This document shows positions 33,139 to 43,760 of a DNA stretch of 64,000 bases, piece after piece. Made by a program: the position numbers and the translations under genes. Below the pieces are notes generated by a model that did no database searches, was not told the DNA's origin, and worked only from the letters and a program-made list of their open reading frames with translations. Source of the stretch: Pleurotus djamor. Its lineage: Eukaryota; Basidiomycota; Agaricomycetes; Agaricales; Pleurotaceae. The stretch's first letter is position 1; every line of letters starts with the position of its first letter. The DNA lies in NCBI GenBank assembly GCA_029747585.1, contig JAPEVF010000053.1:81547-145546 (forward strand). The letters run 5' to 3'.

Positions 33139-34257
33139 TCACTGCAGTCCAACTGTGTCGCCTCCTTCCAAAGGCAATTCGTCCGACCACCTTTCAAAAT
33201 CCTCGACGTCCTTCTTCGCACGATCTATCTTGTCTTTGATGCACTGGATGGACTGCGTTCCCATGACCCATCGGAGTGGCAGTTTCTCCAACTCGCTCAG
33301 CTCAATGATCTTCTTCGCAGCCTTGTTAACATCGCCCCATTGCCCAGGCCCTCCCTTGAACCAAGCGCGCCCTTGCTGCGTAGCCAAATGCTCACCGCCG
33401 TAGGCCGCATGAGCCTCCAACATAGGCATCGTTCCTTCTGTGAACGGCCTCGTTGCGAACCCACTCGGCTCTAAGATGGCGAGCTATTACTCTCGCGCAT
33501 AAGAATTCATTCCATCAGAAATACTGCTAATTCAGGCCCACCTTTATATTCCAGGACGGATCTAGCTCCAAGGCCAATGATTCCGTCAAACCTTCGAGGG
33601 CTACGGCACATAAGTACTGGTGCCAAGCATAGTGCGTACTTCGAGAACCTACCGTGTTTACTGAAGACGAACAGGCGATTAGTGAAGTCGGTGCGGACCG
33701 ACACAGCTATTACTTACCTTGCGGCGTAATAACCCAAGCCCGCCCAACCGACGAACCCCGTTAACGAGCTGTTTACGAGCAACACACCGCCTTTCCGTTC
33801 TGTGGGGTTTCTCTCCCTAAAGCTTCTGACCGCCTCCACGTTTACGTTCGCAGCCGCCCAAAAGTTTACCTCGAATAAATTCCTAGCGAGACTCTCCTGC
33901 GCCTCATTCTCAACTTCGGCGAACATCATGAGTCCGGCGTTGTTGAAGACGACGTCACAGTAGCCAAAATGCTGGTAAGTTTGGTCAAAGGCTGACTTGA
34001 TGTCATCTTTGTTGATGACGTCGCATTTAACAACTAGAAGTTTCGATGGGGGATATTTCTGCGTTAGATCGCTGAGGCTCGCGGGCGTTCTCACAGCGGC
34101 CGCCACAGCGTCCCCACAGGCTAGGACTGCTTCTGTGACTGCCCTCCCAAAGCCAGAGGAGGCGCCAGTGACTAAGGCCATGTTCAGCTTGAATGTCCAG
34201 CGTAAGGCGCTCATGTACAACGGGCTACTCACCGAACCAAACGCGAGGTAGTGACAT
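33139..34257 (-). CDS. Short-chain dehydrogenase/reductase with an 8-nt micro-exon
   Basis: Classical SDR of about 280 residues. Exon 1 (34257-34233) encodes MSLPRVWF. A 61-nt intron (34232-34172) follows, then VTGASSGFGRA, the TGxxxGxG cofactor motif. Next are DVVFNNAGLM (NNAG motif), NSSLTGF (catalytic Ser) and YYAA, the start of the YxxxK motif. The Lys codon is completed by an 8-nt exon at 33653-33660 (TAAACACG on the coding strand) between introns of 57 and 52 nt. Reading resumes at 33600 as LEGLTESLALEL, giving YYAASKHALEGLTESLALEL. The last exon (33483-33139) encodes AILEPSGFATRPF and the C-terminus, with TGA at 33139-33141. It belongs to the fungal SDR group acting on small carbonyl or alcohol substrates. 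The substrate is unknown, and neighbours do not hint at a pathway. Confidence 0.88.
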
Positions 34258-35446
34258 CGTGAATTTCGATGGGGGTCTTTGAGTGGGGGTTTTTGAGAGG
34301 GGTGGTTACGAACTCAGTCCCATTTCGTTAGTCAGTGCTTTGGTTTATATAGGCCCGGCGTCATGAGTTCAGCCGTATAATCAGAATCTCACCTAACTGG
34401 GAAGATGTACTATATATACACACTCTGTTCCCAGTACGAGCGGGTGTTGCAGTGTCCCGAGTCTAAAACCCAAGTCCTGGGTAATTCAGGGGCCGAGGAA
34501 ATGATTGAGGGGTGCGACATTGGCATGATGTCGTTTTGATGTGTCGTTGGACGTTCCCAGCGTTCTCTCCTTTAAATAGCTTGTAGAAGGAGCGATACTT
34601 TACGGATTTAGCTCGCCTGATGTAACAAGGCGTCCTATAAGATTTTGAGAAGTCTCTGAACACGGAGCATTGTCTGTGAAGCTTGAGCTTTTTCGTTATC
34701 CGAGTCTCACAATCGCAACATTCTCAGCAGGCACTGAGGAACTCACACGAGGATCTGACTCCGTGGTCCCGGATTCTGAGAATGTGCAATTGCTCTTCAG
34801 GGGACGAGGTAAAGGGGGCAGGGTACTTCAAGGGGGCCTTGACTGAGAGGGTTCGCGGTGAGGCCATACCTTCTCAGTCACGCTCCTCAGGTATATAATC
34901 CAGCCCTTTCGTTCAAAGCAACAGATGCACAAACCACCCCTCCAGCTCCTGCCACATGCGTGAAACTTACCTCTTTCGGAATCTTCACGGTCTTATCGAG
35001 ATACCATCGTCCTAGTCGGCAATTATTGCACGAGGTTATCAAACGTCGGCCACGGATGCAGGAGAAATCGCGGAGCTCCTTGCGTTCGGTCAAACCTAGA
35101 CCTATTTCATCCTCTGAGATAAGTGGCTCCTTGACAGACGGTTCTGGTGTCCTTCAGTGCTGGCAGGCCGTGGCATAGTACGAAGTCTTGCAGTCGACGA
35201 GCCATCCCACCTTAGTCCCGAACCCGACGTAGAACTCAATGACACCGGGCCTCATGTGATTGCATTTGGTATGTATGACATCATGCCATCGACAACGGGA
35301 CGATTCTGGTGTCTTGTCTACCACTGTTTGGAAATTCCCTGGGCGGTCATTTGCTTATAATCTGCCAAAATCTCCCATCACCCGCCCCATACACCCACCA
35401 CTATCACACCAACGTCCAGCTCGTCTCCGAAACACATACTGCCAAC
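34258..35446. other. Intergenic between divergent SDR and polyol dehydrogenase genes
   Basis: About 1.2 kb. It should contain the two divergent promoters. A TATAAT-like string lies at about 35356, some 90 bp before the dehydrogenase ATG. Several short frames without motifs are present. Confidence 0.5.
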
Positions 35447-36914
35447 ATGCCTGAAGGTGTCATGAAAGCTCTCTGGTACAATGCAGTAAGCGTTTCTCAC
35501 CTATCTAGAGTTCAACAGATGGCCGATAATCAGCACATCTCCTTGCAACGTGTAGCCAAAGGATTTCGAAATCAAGCAAGTCCCGATCCCCAAACCTGGC
35601 GACGACGACGTTCTGTTGAAGGGTATGTCGAACGTTGTCCCATTTCTCGTGTGATGACCTGGTTTCTGACCGTGAGTCCTTCCAGTCGCCTGCTGCGGTG
35701 TCTGTGGCACAGATGGGCACATCCAGTGAGTCCATTCAGGCCCTCTTGCCCAAATTGTAGAGTGCTGATCATTATCCACGTCACCAGCGACGGAGAATTC
35801 ATCTCCAAGTTCCCCGTGAGTAATCTGGACCATGGCAGGTTGCCTGATCGATCGATCGGTTAATTGAACTTCGCCCTGCAGCTCATTCCAGGCCATGAGG
35901 CAGTAGGAACCATCGTCGAGATGGGCAAGAACGTCAAAGGCTTCGAGATTGGCGATCGCTGCGTGGCCGATGTGGGAATTACCGTGCGTTCCTTCTACTA
36001 TATATCTGTCATCGCTTTGCAGCCTGACGCGGTCTGGGTAGTGCGACAACTGCTTCTACTGCCGCCGTGGCCAGTCATTACTTTGCGAGAACTTCAACTC
36101 TCGAGGCGTGACGCAGGACGGTGGATTCGCTGAATACGTCGCCTAGTAAGGATCTTGATCATCATCGACATGAATTTAGAAGTTTAATACTCTTTTCTTT
36201 CAGCCAACAGCACAAACTCTACAAGATCCATAACCTCTCCGACGAGGATGCCACCCTCCTCGAACCCGCTGCTTGCGCTATTCACGGCCTTGACAAGCTC
36301 AACCCACCTGTCGGCGTCGAAGTGCTGCTGCTGGGCGCTGGCCCGACTGGCTTGATCCTTGCACAACTTCTGAAATTAAACGGTGCTTCGCGCGTGGTCA
36401 TCGCCGCCAATAAAGGCATCAAAATGGAGATCGCCAAACAACTCGAAGCTGGTGATGAATACATTGAATTGGACAGACAGAACCCGGAAGCTCAGTGGAA
36501 GAAGTTGAAGGACGATAACCCCTATGGGTTCGACGTCGTCGTCGAGGCTACTGGCGTTGAGAAGCTCGCTAACGAAAGTATCAATTACGTCCGAAGGGGC
36601 GGAACCTTGATGATCTATGGCGTCTACGAAAACAAGGCTCTCGTTCACTGGCCACCTTCCAAGATCTTTGGTGATGAAATCAAGGTCAGCCTTCGCTAGA
36701 CTCATCGCTCAAGCCGTCACTGATCTCGTCGTTCTTTACAGATCATTGGCTCCTTCTCTCAGACTTTCTGCTTCCCTCGTGCAGTCGCCTACTTGGACAG
36801 CGGTAAAGTCAAGGTCAAGGGCATGGTCACGGACGTCTTCAAATTGGAAGATTACCAGGGTGCGTTGGACAAGATGAACAGCCGTGGTGCGGTCAAGATT
36901 TGCATCAAGCCTTA
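35447..36914 (+). CDS. Zinc-dependent polyol (arabinitol/sorbitol-type) dehydrogenase
   Basis: Medium-chain, zinc-containing alcohol dehydrogenase of about 350 residues. The short first exon encodes [13 protein letters not shown], followed by [20 protein letters not shown]. The catalytic zinc region is [12 protein letters not shown] and [10 protein letters not shown]. Structural zinc ligands are [15 protein letters not shown]. The nucleotide site is [16 protein letters not shown]. The gene ends with GAVKICIKP and TAA at 36912-36914. The pattern fits the polyol dehydrogenase group (arabinitol, sorbitol, xylitol), which oxidises a sugar alcohol to a ketose with NAD(P)+. D-arabinitol 2-dehydrogenase is my best guess, from overall resemblance rather than a diagnostic residue. 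At least seven exons, all with GT-AG borders. The acceptor TGGGTAG|TGC before the zinc cysteines is chosen because it alone keeps frame. Confidence 0.87.
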
Positions 36915-37175
36915 ATTTACTGGAGAATATTTAACCACCTAGGATCCTCCTTGCCTACGTCAATGGAAGAACGTATGAATCTTCCTCTCTCTGTATTGTT
37001 AGCTTGCTTTATGTCATTATACCATTTTGATTTTGCAGCAAGTGTCGTTGGTTCAGGGGTCCATTCTGTGTCAGGTATTTTCAGGGTTGGATGCACAGGA
37101 GCGATAGGATACAGAAAGCAAGAAAACACGACAAACGTCCAAAAGCTCAAGAAAGAAGTATAATTATTCCGCCGT

Positions 37176-37985
37176 TCAACCACCCTGGAGCTCCTTGAGA
37201 CAAACCATCACCATGCTTATCCCCTCGCGGACACGCTCCTCGTCCTCGGGATCGATGCGATTGAGAATGGTACTGAGCTTGTCTGGATGCCATCGAAGCC
37301 ATGCAGCCCGTATAATCTCTTTTCTGGTAGCCCGGTTCGACCGCACCCGCAATGTGGATAATATGAAGCGCTGCATACTGGCCATATCCAGCTGATCCGA
37401 AGTATCCATGTTCTCCTGTGGCCAGGGGATGTCGTGGAATCGTATAACGCCACCGCTACGCGTCAGACGCCTCCAGGAGTCTTCATACGCATGCCATTTA
37501 TCCATAATCCCTCGTTCTTCTTCCTGGGCGCGTATTTCCGTGCGTATGGCTTCTGTACGTACCTTATCCCTGCGTCCTTGGGCATCGCGCAGTATACCCC
37601 CAGAACGCACCCATTCGAATTCGCCCTGAATCGCCTCGGCGGATTCCTTCTCCAAACGCGCTTTATGGGCGCGTTCTTCGTGTTCCTGACGCTTTGACCA
37701 CTCCTGCTCCTCCTCACGACCCCTCTGTTCTTCAACACCAGCGTGGGTCGGCTCGTGAACTGGCAGCGACGTGTCTTGGGAAGGATCGCTTAAGAAGGCA
37801 AAGTATCCCGTTGATGCGTTCAAAGGAAGGGTAGATGGAGTCTTCGGCGTCGAAGGGGAGCGAATGGAATCGAACAAAGTGGATTGGTGCCCTGAACTTG
37901 TGGGTGACCATCGTGCTGATTTTGGGGTTTGAAATGCATATTGAAAGTGAGATTTTCGTCTTGGAGTATTGAATGACTTGTCCAT
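37176..37985 (-). CDS. J-domain-like protein (NFKBIL1-like)
   Basis: Single exon, 269 residues. The N-terminus is Ser/Thr/Pro-rich and followed by a charged helix (EEQRGREEEQEWSKRQEHEE), probably coiled coil. The C-terminus has a degenerate J domain, IIRAAWLRWHPDKL, retaining the HPD triplet, followed by IDPEDEERVREGISMV. This arrangement resembles the J-like end of NFKBIL1 proteins, which have been linked to mRNA splicing in other eukaryotes. The function here is inference. ATG at 37985 is the first in frame. It is divergent from the tRNA synthetase gene at 38158, with a shared 172-bp promoter. Confidence 0.75.
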   Translation of the reverse strand: MDKSFNTPRRKSHFQYAFQTPKSARWSPTSSGHQSTLFDSIRSPSTPKTPSTLPLNASTGYFAFLSDPSQDTSLPVHEPTHAGVEEQRGREEEQEWSKRQEHEERAHKARLEKESAEAIQGEFEWVRSGGILRDAQGRRDKVRTEAIRTEIRAQEEERGIMDKWHAYEDSWRRLTRSGGVIRFHDIPWPQENMDTSDQLDMASMQRFILSTLRVRSNRATRKEIIRAAWLRWHPDKLSTILNRIDPEDEERVREGISMVMVCLKELQGG

Positions 37986-38124
37986 AAGAAGTGTGGTCGT
38001 CGTGGTTGGTGGTTGTGGTCGGGTTGACCTTGGCTTTGGGTTCCACAAATTACCTATTCAAAGTGTCTTTATTGACTGTGAGAAGATATTTCTGACCGTG
38101 GGATCGAAATGAGGCTTCGCATCA

Positions 38125-38138
38125 CGCGTCGCGACGCG
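38125..38138. promoter_or_regulatory. Perfect 14-bp palindrome in a bidirectional promoter
   Basis: CGCGTCGCGACGCG is its own reverse complement and includes an ACGCGT (MCB-type) hexamer with the preceding A. It lies 20 bp before the tRNA synthetase ATG and 140 bp before the J-protein ATG, so a dimeric factor could serve both. No direct evidence of function. Confidence 0.45.
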
Positions 38139-38157
38139 ATGTGGTACGCGCCGTGCC

Positions 38158-41100
38158 ATGATTTGGGCCATCGCTCGTCCCCAGATAGTGCATTGTCGTA
38201 GACAATGGCTATCCGATTGCTTGTGCCTCTACTCAACGGCTGCATCGCCCAAGGCTTACTCGAACTCACTGCTACTCCCGAAAACTAATTTTCCGTTATG
38301 GGCCGAGCCATCCAAAAGCGAGCTTCCGTTTCGCAAGAGGGCATGCGATGACCTCTATCGGTGGCAGGTCAGTGTACACCATGATCAACCTCAATCTTGG
38401 AGTTTTCTCATGCCAACCCAAAGCATCTAGTGGGAGAAAGCAAAGGGGGACTTGTTTGTTTTGCATGATGGACCTCCGTACGCCAATGGTGACCTACATA
38501 TGGGTAAGCTTCGACAGACCTATTAACAGTGCTGGTTTTATGGATGCTGAGGACATCAAACTTAATAGGTCATGCCTTGAACAAGATTCTGAAAGACATC
38601 ATCAACCGCTTCAACATGTCGAGGGGAAGAAGGGTACAGTGAGTAAAATGCATCCTCAACCGCTGATGCTCACTCACCTGTCAACAGCTACATCCCTGGG
38701 TCGGACTGTCACGGACTTCCGATTGAAAATAAGGCATTAAAAGATCTCGGAGTGAGTATCTCGTTGTTCAACCCCGCCAGCAACCTCGCCGACATTTTGT
38801 AGAAAGAATCTACGTCGCTATCCCCTACTGAAATCCGCCATGCTGCAGCGGAAACTGCGAAAAGGGAAGTTGAATCTCAAAAGGAACAGTTCAAACAGCT
38901 AGGCATCATGGCGGATTGGAGTCAAGAATCAACGTATCGCACATTGGATCACGATTATGAGGTGCGACAGTTGAGGATTTTTCAGAAGATGGTTGAGAAT
39001 GGTACGCGTTTTCGAATGCTTGTTGGACGCTCCTGCTGAAATCGCGTCAGATTTGATATTTAGACATTACCGACCTGTCCACTACTCTCCGTCCTCACGT
39101 TCAGCATTGGCCGAAGCAGAGCTGGTTTACAAGGACGACCATGTTTCGCATTCTGTTTTTGTGGCATTCGAAGTAGACACGCACTCCGAATTGATGTCGC
39201 CCGCAATACGCGATGTCGTTGATTCGTTGTCGAATCCCCGTCTATTAGTCTGGACAACCACGCCCTGGACTCTTACTGCGAATATGGTAGGCTTTACATT
39301 GTTGAAGGTTCATAATCGGGCTAACTTGCGCATAGGCGATAGCTGTCAATCCCGACCTTACCTATGTTTTCGTAAAATGTCCAGAGCAGCGTATCTACGT
39401 AGTCGCTCAGGACAGGCTCGATGCATTGGAAGATGTTCTTGGACCTGTCGATGTGATTGTGGATGTTCCAGGTAGCTACCTCATTCCACTGATGTGTAGG
39501 CTTTGACTCATCTTTCCATAGGCAGTGAACTCGTTGGCACCGCGTATCGCCCGATATTTTCATCCCTAGCTAACCAAGATACGACTCTCGAAGTGATTCC
39601 AGCCTCTCATGTTACTGCCGATTCTGGTACAGGTTTAGTGCATTGTGCACCCGCTCATGGTGACGAAGACTATCATGCTCTTCGCGACTTGGGAATGATT
39701 ACGGACATGCAATCGTTGATCTGCCACGTCGGAGAAGGTGGTGTCTTTACCGCAGAGGTTGCCAAGGTCGTCGGCGACGACGCCGCACGCACCTTAGTGG
39801 GTCAGGAGGTCCTTTTCGGGGGCTCAAAGGCCGTGGTCGAGCTTCTGAAGCAGAATGGTAGCTTGCTGAAGATCCAACGAATCAAGCACAGATATCCGTA
39901 TGATTGGAAGACTGACAAACCGATCATCGTCACGTAAGTTAGCTTTCAAACCGACCACTCGGTCTTCACTCACCTTTCGATCCAGCGCCACTTCGCAATG
40001 GTTTACGAATCTTGAGTGGGTCAAAGAGTCTGCTTTGAAAGCCTTGGATGATGTGGCCTTCTACCCTCCCGTTTGTGAGTCGTTATATANCCCCCTATTG
40101 TAAACCCTCCTCTGACGTTCTTTCTAGCCCGCAACCGCCTGTTATCGTTTGTGAAGTCGCGGTCAGAATGGTGCATCTCTCGCCAGCGTGTCTGGGGAGT
40201 CCCCATCTTGGCATTGCATCATATTCCCTCAGACCGCGCCGTCCTTTCGTCTCGAACTCTCGACCATATCCTTTCAATTCTGGAAGAGAAAGGTGTTGCC
40301 TACTGGTGGGACGGCCCTGTTGAAGAATTTGTTCCTGAATTCCTTCGCGAAGAAGGAGAGGTTGTGTCTGAGGCGTGGAGAAAGAGCACGGACACGATGG
40401 ATGTGTGGTTTGACAGTGGCTCGTCGTGGTCTATGCTACGACCCGTCATTGAGGAGCTCGCGTCAGGGAGGAAGGTTCTCGCAGACGTTTGCCTAGAGGG
40501 GAGCGATCAACATAGGGGATGGTTCCAAAGCCAGCTTCTCACAGCTGTCGGTGCAGCGAACGCCAACGATGTTTCAAGAGCGCCGTATGGGCAATTAATC
40601 ACTCATGGGATGGTGCTTGATCAAAATGGGAAGAAGATGAGCAAGTCCCTCGGAAATATAATCAGTCCTTTGACTATCATCAACGGAGGCAAGGTGGGTA
40701 AATATTCTTTTCGCATACTTCTAGAAATCTTAAACTTCTCACAGGACAGGAAAAAGCAACCAGCATATGGTACTGATGTGCTCCGGCTTTGGGCAGCGTC
40801 TGCCGAATACTGGAAGGATATACCAATCGGACCTACTGTCCTTTCGCAGACGTTCGAGTCCCTCAGAAAAATCAGGAACTCCGCTCGCTTCATACTTGGC
40901 AATGCGAGCAACAACGTTGAACCTGTTCCTCTGGAAGACATGGGTTTGGTATGCTTCCCGTATGTGTCTAAGTTGAGGTTTAACGTTGACTTGCCCTCCG
41001 GGTATCATAGGCTGACCGTTATATCATGCATGAGCTTTACACATTGGAACGCACCGCACTAGATGGTTACGCTTCTTACAATTTCCCCAAAGGTGACCTC

Positions 41101-42045
41101 TGCCTTCTTTTTCTGACTCTTGCCTGACAGTTCCTCCTTCAAGTGGTCAATGCGTTAACCCACTTTACAAACATAACATTATCTTCGCTTTATTTCGACA
41201 TAACGAAGGATTGTTTGTACGCCAATCACCCGACTAGCTTAGACCGTCGAGCCGCCGTCATGGTCCTGCAACAGGTAAACGCTTGACCCTTGGGTGACGT
41301 CGTATCATTGTTCCTAACGTGGCGATTCAGGTGCTTGAAACCTTGATTCACGTTTTCGCTCCGATCCTCCCTCATCTAGCTGAGGAAGTGTTTGAGCATG
41401 AAGGGAATAAGCAAGGTATGGCGTCGGTGTTTGAGAGACCTTGGGTTTCCCTAGTGCGTGTCTTGCCATCGCTGCTGATTCTGTCGTTGATTCGTGCTAT
41501 CATAGGACAGCAAATGGCATAACCCGGAGGCTGCCCATGATATGCAGCAACTTCTTCGTGTTCGTAACACGGTCCTGTCACTTCTTGAACAAGCGCGTGG
41601 TAACAAGTATGCTCAACGATGTCATATACTCAATAACATGCTCATCATTTTTGCTAGGCAAATCAAGAGCTCATTGGAAGCGGAGGTAGACTTAATACTT
41701 CCCGATGACGTCGACACAAACCTTTTCAAGCTTTTGCAACGAGAAGAATCGTTCCTGAAGACGCTCTTCATTGTATCCGATGCGTGTGCAACGGACGAGG
41801 GGTCTTTGGGCACCTCTTCGCCTAGTTGGCTGTATTCCGAAACCATCACCATCGCAGGTACGGCCTTCGCGCGCCCTATTGAACTTTTTGGTGAATACTC
41901 ATCTCGTGCCTCCCTTGAAGATGACACTGTCGCGGTTCGGGTTAGACCTGCTACCATGGAGAAATGCCCCCGTTGCTGGACGTTCACTAGGCCTGCTTCC
42001 GACGAATTATGCTCCCGTTGCTCCGATGTGTTTGAAGCCTCCTAG
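38158..42045 (+). CDS. ISM1: Isoleucyl-tRNA synthetase, mitochondrial
   Basis: Class I synthetase that charges tRNA-Ile with isoleucine. The N-terminus is basic and Ser-rich, as in a mitochondrial presequence, followed by [20 protein letters not shown]. The HIGH-type motif is split by an intron: [14 protein letters not shown] then [10 protein letters not shown]. Next are [13 protein letters not shown], the WTTTPWTL and [16 protein letters not shown] editing-domain motifs, [30 protein letters not shown] and the KMSKS signature ([10 protein letters not shown], near 40635). The anticodon domain contains [19 protein letters not shown]. The C-terminus has a zinc finger, CPRCW then CSRC, ending in FEAS with TAG at 42043-42045. 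Bacterial-type order and the zinc finger fit the organellar enzyme. About twelve introns; the N at 40090 is within one. No frame breaks. Confidence 0.93.
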
Positions 42046-42154
42046 CCTCGGACGCTACACCATTGAAGTGCNTTTTGACACTATAGAATCTATTTCGCCT
42101 CAAGCATTATTTACACTGCAGTCCTCGCTCAAATAAGCGTATATTATACTCCCA

Positions 42155-43556
42155 TTATAATGAATCTAACGTGAAGAACCTGTCCCTCAAACAGATCACG
42201 AGAGCAGATCGTTTGTGGGGAAAATCAAATATCTGAGAAGGAGAAAATGATGAGTCCCAGAAAAAGGATTGGATTGAAGGTCTGACCTTTTCGATGTGCG
42301 TATTGGCGTTAAAACATGCCTGGATCATCGCTCCGTTATCGAACCGGGGTTCACACATCACACGGAATGTCCTGGGGTCGTCGAGGAATGCATAGTGCAT
42401 GATAGAGCGCAGCCATACAGTCGCTGGATGAACACTCGTTATGTGTTTCGCAACCTCGGAGATCAGAATACTCACAATATTGTCTTCCTTTGAACTTGTC
42501 TTCCCCGCAAAGAACATGTGCACCCCTGTCCCAATCTGTCGCTGCGCCGCCAATGTCGCCCGAACTCATGTATTGCGCCAATCGATCCTCCTTCACCCAA
42601 TACAGTTCCACGTAGCCCATGAATTCGCCATCCCAGCTCATTATCATGGGCAGTACATGCGGATCAGCGAGAAGATTCTCCAAGTAACCCCGATGGTACT
42701 CGAGTGTACCCTTCTCCCCCCAACCAGCATTGACGCGGTCACTATTCTGCCAACGGTGGAACGCTTCAAGGTGCGGAGGAGCCTGCTTTCCATCCGCTTC
42801 GAGGGATACGTAATGGAACTCCAGGGTCTTCCCCAAGCTCGGGCAATATCTCTTGTACAGCAGCTGGCCTGGGGAAGGTTTAGGTGGTCGTAGAGGGTGA
42901 CCAGCGATAACTTGNTCGTTACGCGTGAAAGATGGCACGTAAGGGTAAGGTTGGGCTGAGGGTCGTGGAGGGAGCCATCCCAGGCCACGATAACCGGTTC
43001 CTGCGCCTTGCCAGAAAGCCAAACGACTGATGAACAAGACTTCGTGTCTGACATCCTTTTTGCCGGTCGCATACACCCTCTTCCTCCCCAACCCAGAATT
43101 CAAGATATACGCCTCCAATTCTGCGCCGTTCTCCAGAAGGGGAAGGAGAATGATGGGAAGATGCTCTTGATCATGGTGAAGCGTGAAAAGTGAGTAAACG
43201 GTGGCCCAAAGGTCTGAAGTCGACAAAGCTGACGATTGGCCACTAGGCGGTTGAATCCCCAGGACGGGGTACTTTGGGATGTGTTGCGCCGACGTTTCAA
43301 AGGGCGTTCCGAGACCGCTGATGACGAGAGCGACCGAAGAATGGGCCAACTGGCGGACACTGGCGATTTCGATGCTGTTNGCTCGCACAACCCTCGTGCT
43401 CGCTCCATCGGATGCCTCGATGTCGATGCGTCGCCCATCAGAAAGGACAACTACATGCTGGCCGCCGTCTTCTACGTTCATGGCGCAATCTAGTTGGCCG
43501 ATGTCGCCTGGTTTCAACGCTTTTTGAAGGGATTCGGTCGGTAAATTGGCACTCAT
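42155..43556 (-). CDS. N5-hydroxyornithine acyltransferase (siderophore)
   Basis: GNAT-fold acyltransferase of the fungal SidF/SidL and bacterial IucB/MbtK group. It transfers an acyl group, probably acetyl from acetyl-CoA, to N5-hydroxyornithine, making the hydroxamate for the NRPS. One long exon carries the N-terminal lid domain and TLEFHYVSLEADG, GYVELYWVKEDRLAQYM and DWDRGAHVLCGEDKF. After a 52-bp intron it continues with WLRSIMHYAFLDDPRTFRVM and EPRFDNGAMIQACF. The last exon has IFDFPHKRSALV and FFTLDSL, with TAA at 42155-42157. Ns at 42915 and 43380 are in frame. The C-terminal DSL is not a canonical PTS1, so peroxisomal targeting is not supported. Its neighbours at 43761 and 46221 complete the pathway. 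Confidence 0.88.
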
Positions 43557-43760
43557 GACGTGGAAGGAGGATGAAAATTTAGGGCTCTCTCTCTTCCAAA
43601 ACTTGACTCCAATCATGTGGAATGTGAGGAAATATATTATTGAATAAACTATCATGCTGTATTGACCGAAATTGACAGAACTTCTAGGGTAAGCGCCAGC
43701 ATCTTCTACTCATCAAGCTCGCACGAAGACACATAGCTACGCTCTACCAACGCAAATGAA

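Noticed and set aside
33139..36914. A metabolic gene cluster made of the SDR and the polyol dehydrogenase
   Set aside because: They are divergent, 1.2 kb apart, and of generic oxidoreductase families with no shared substrate clue or regulatory motif.
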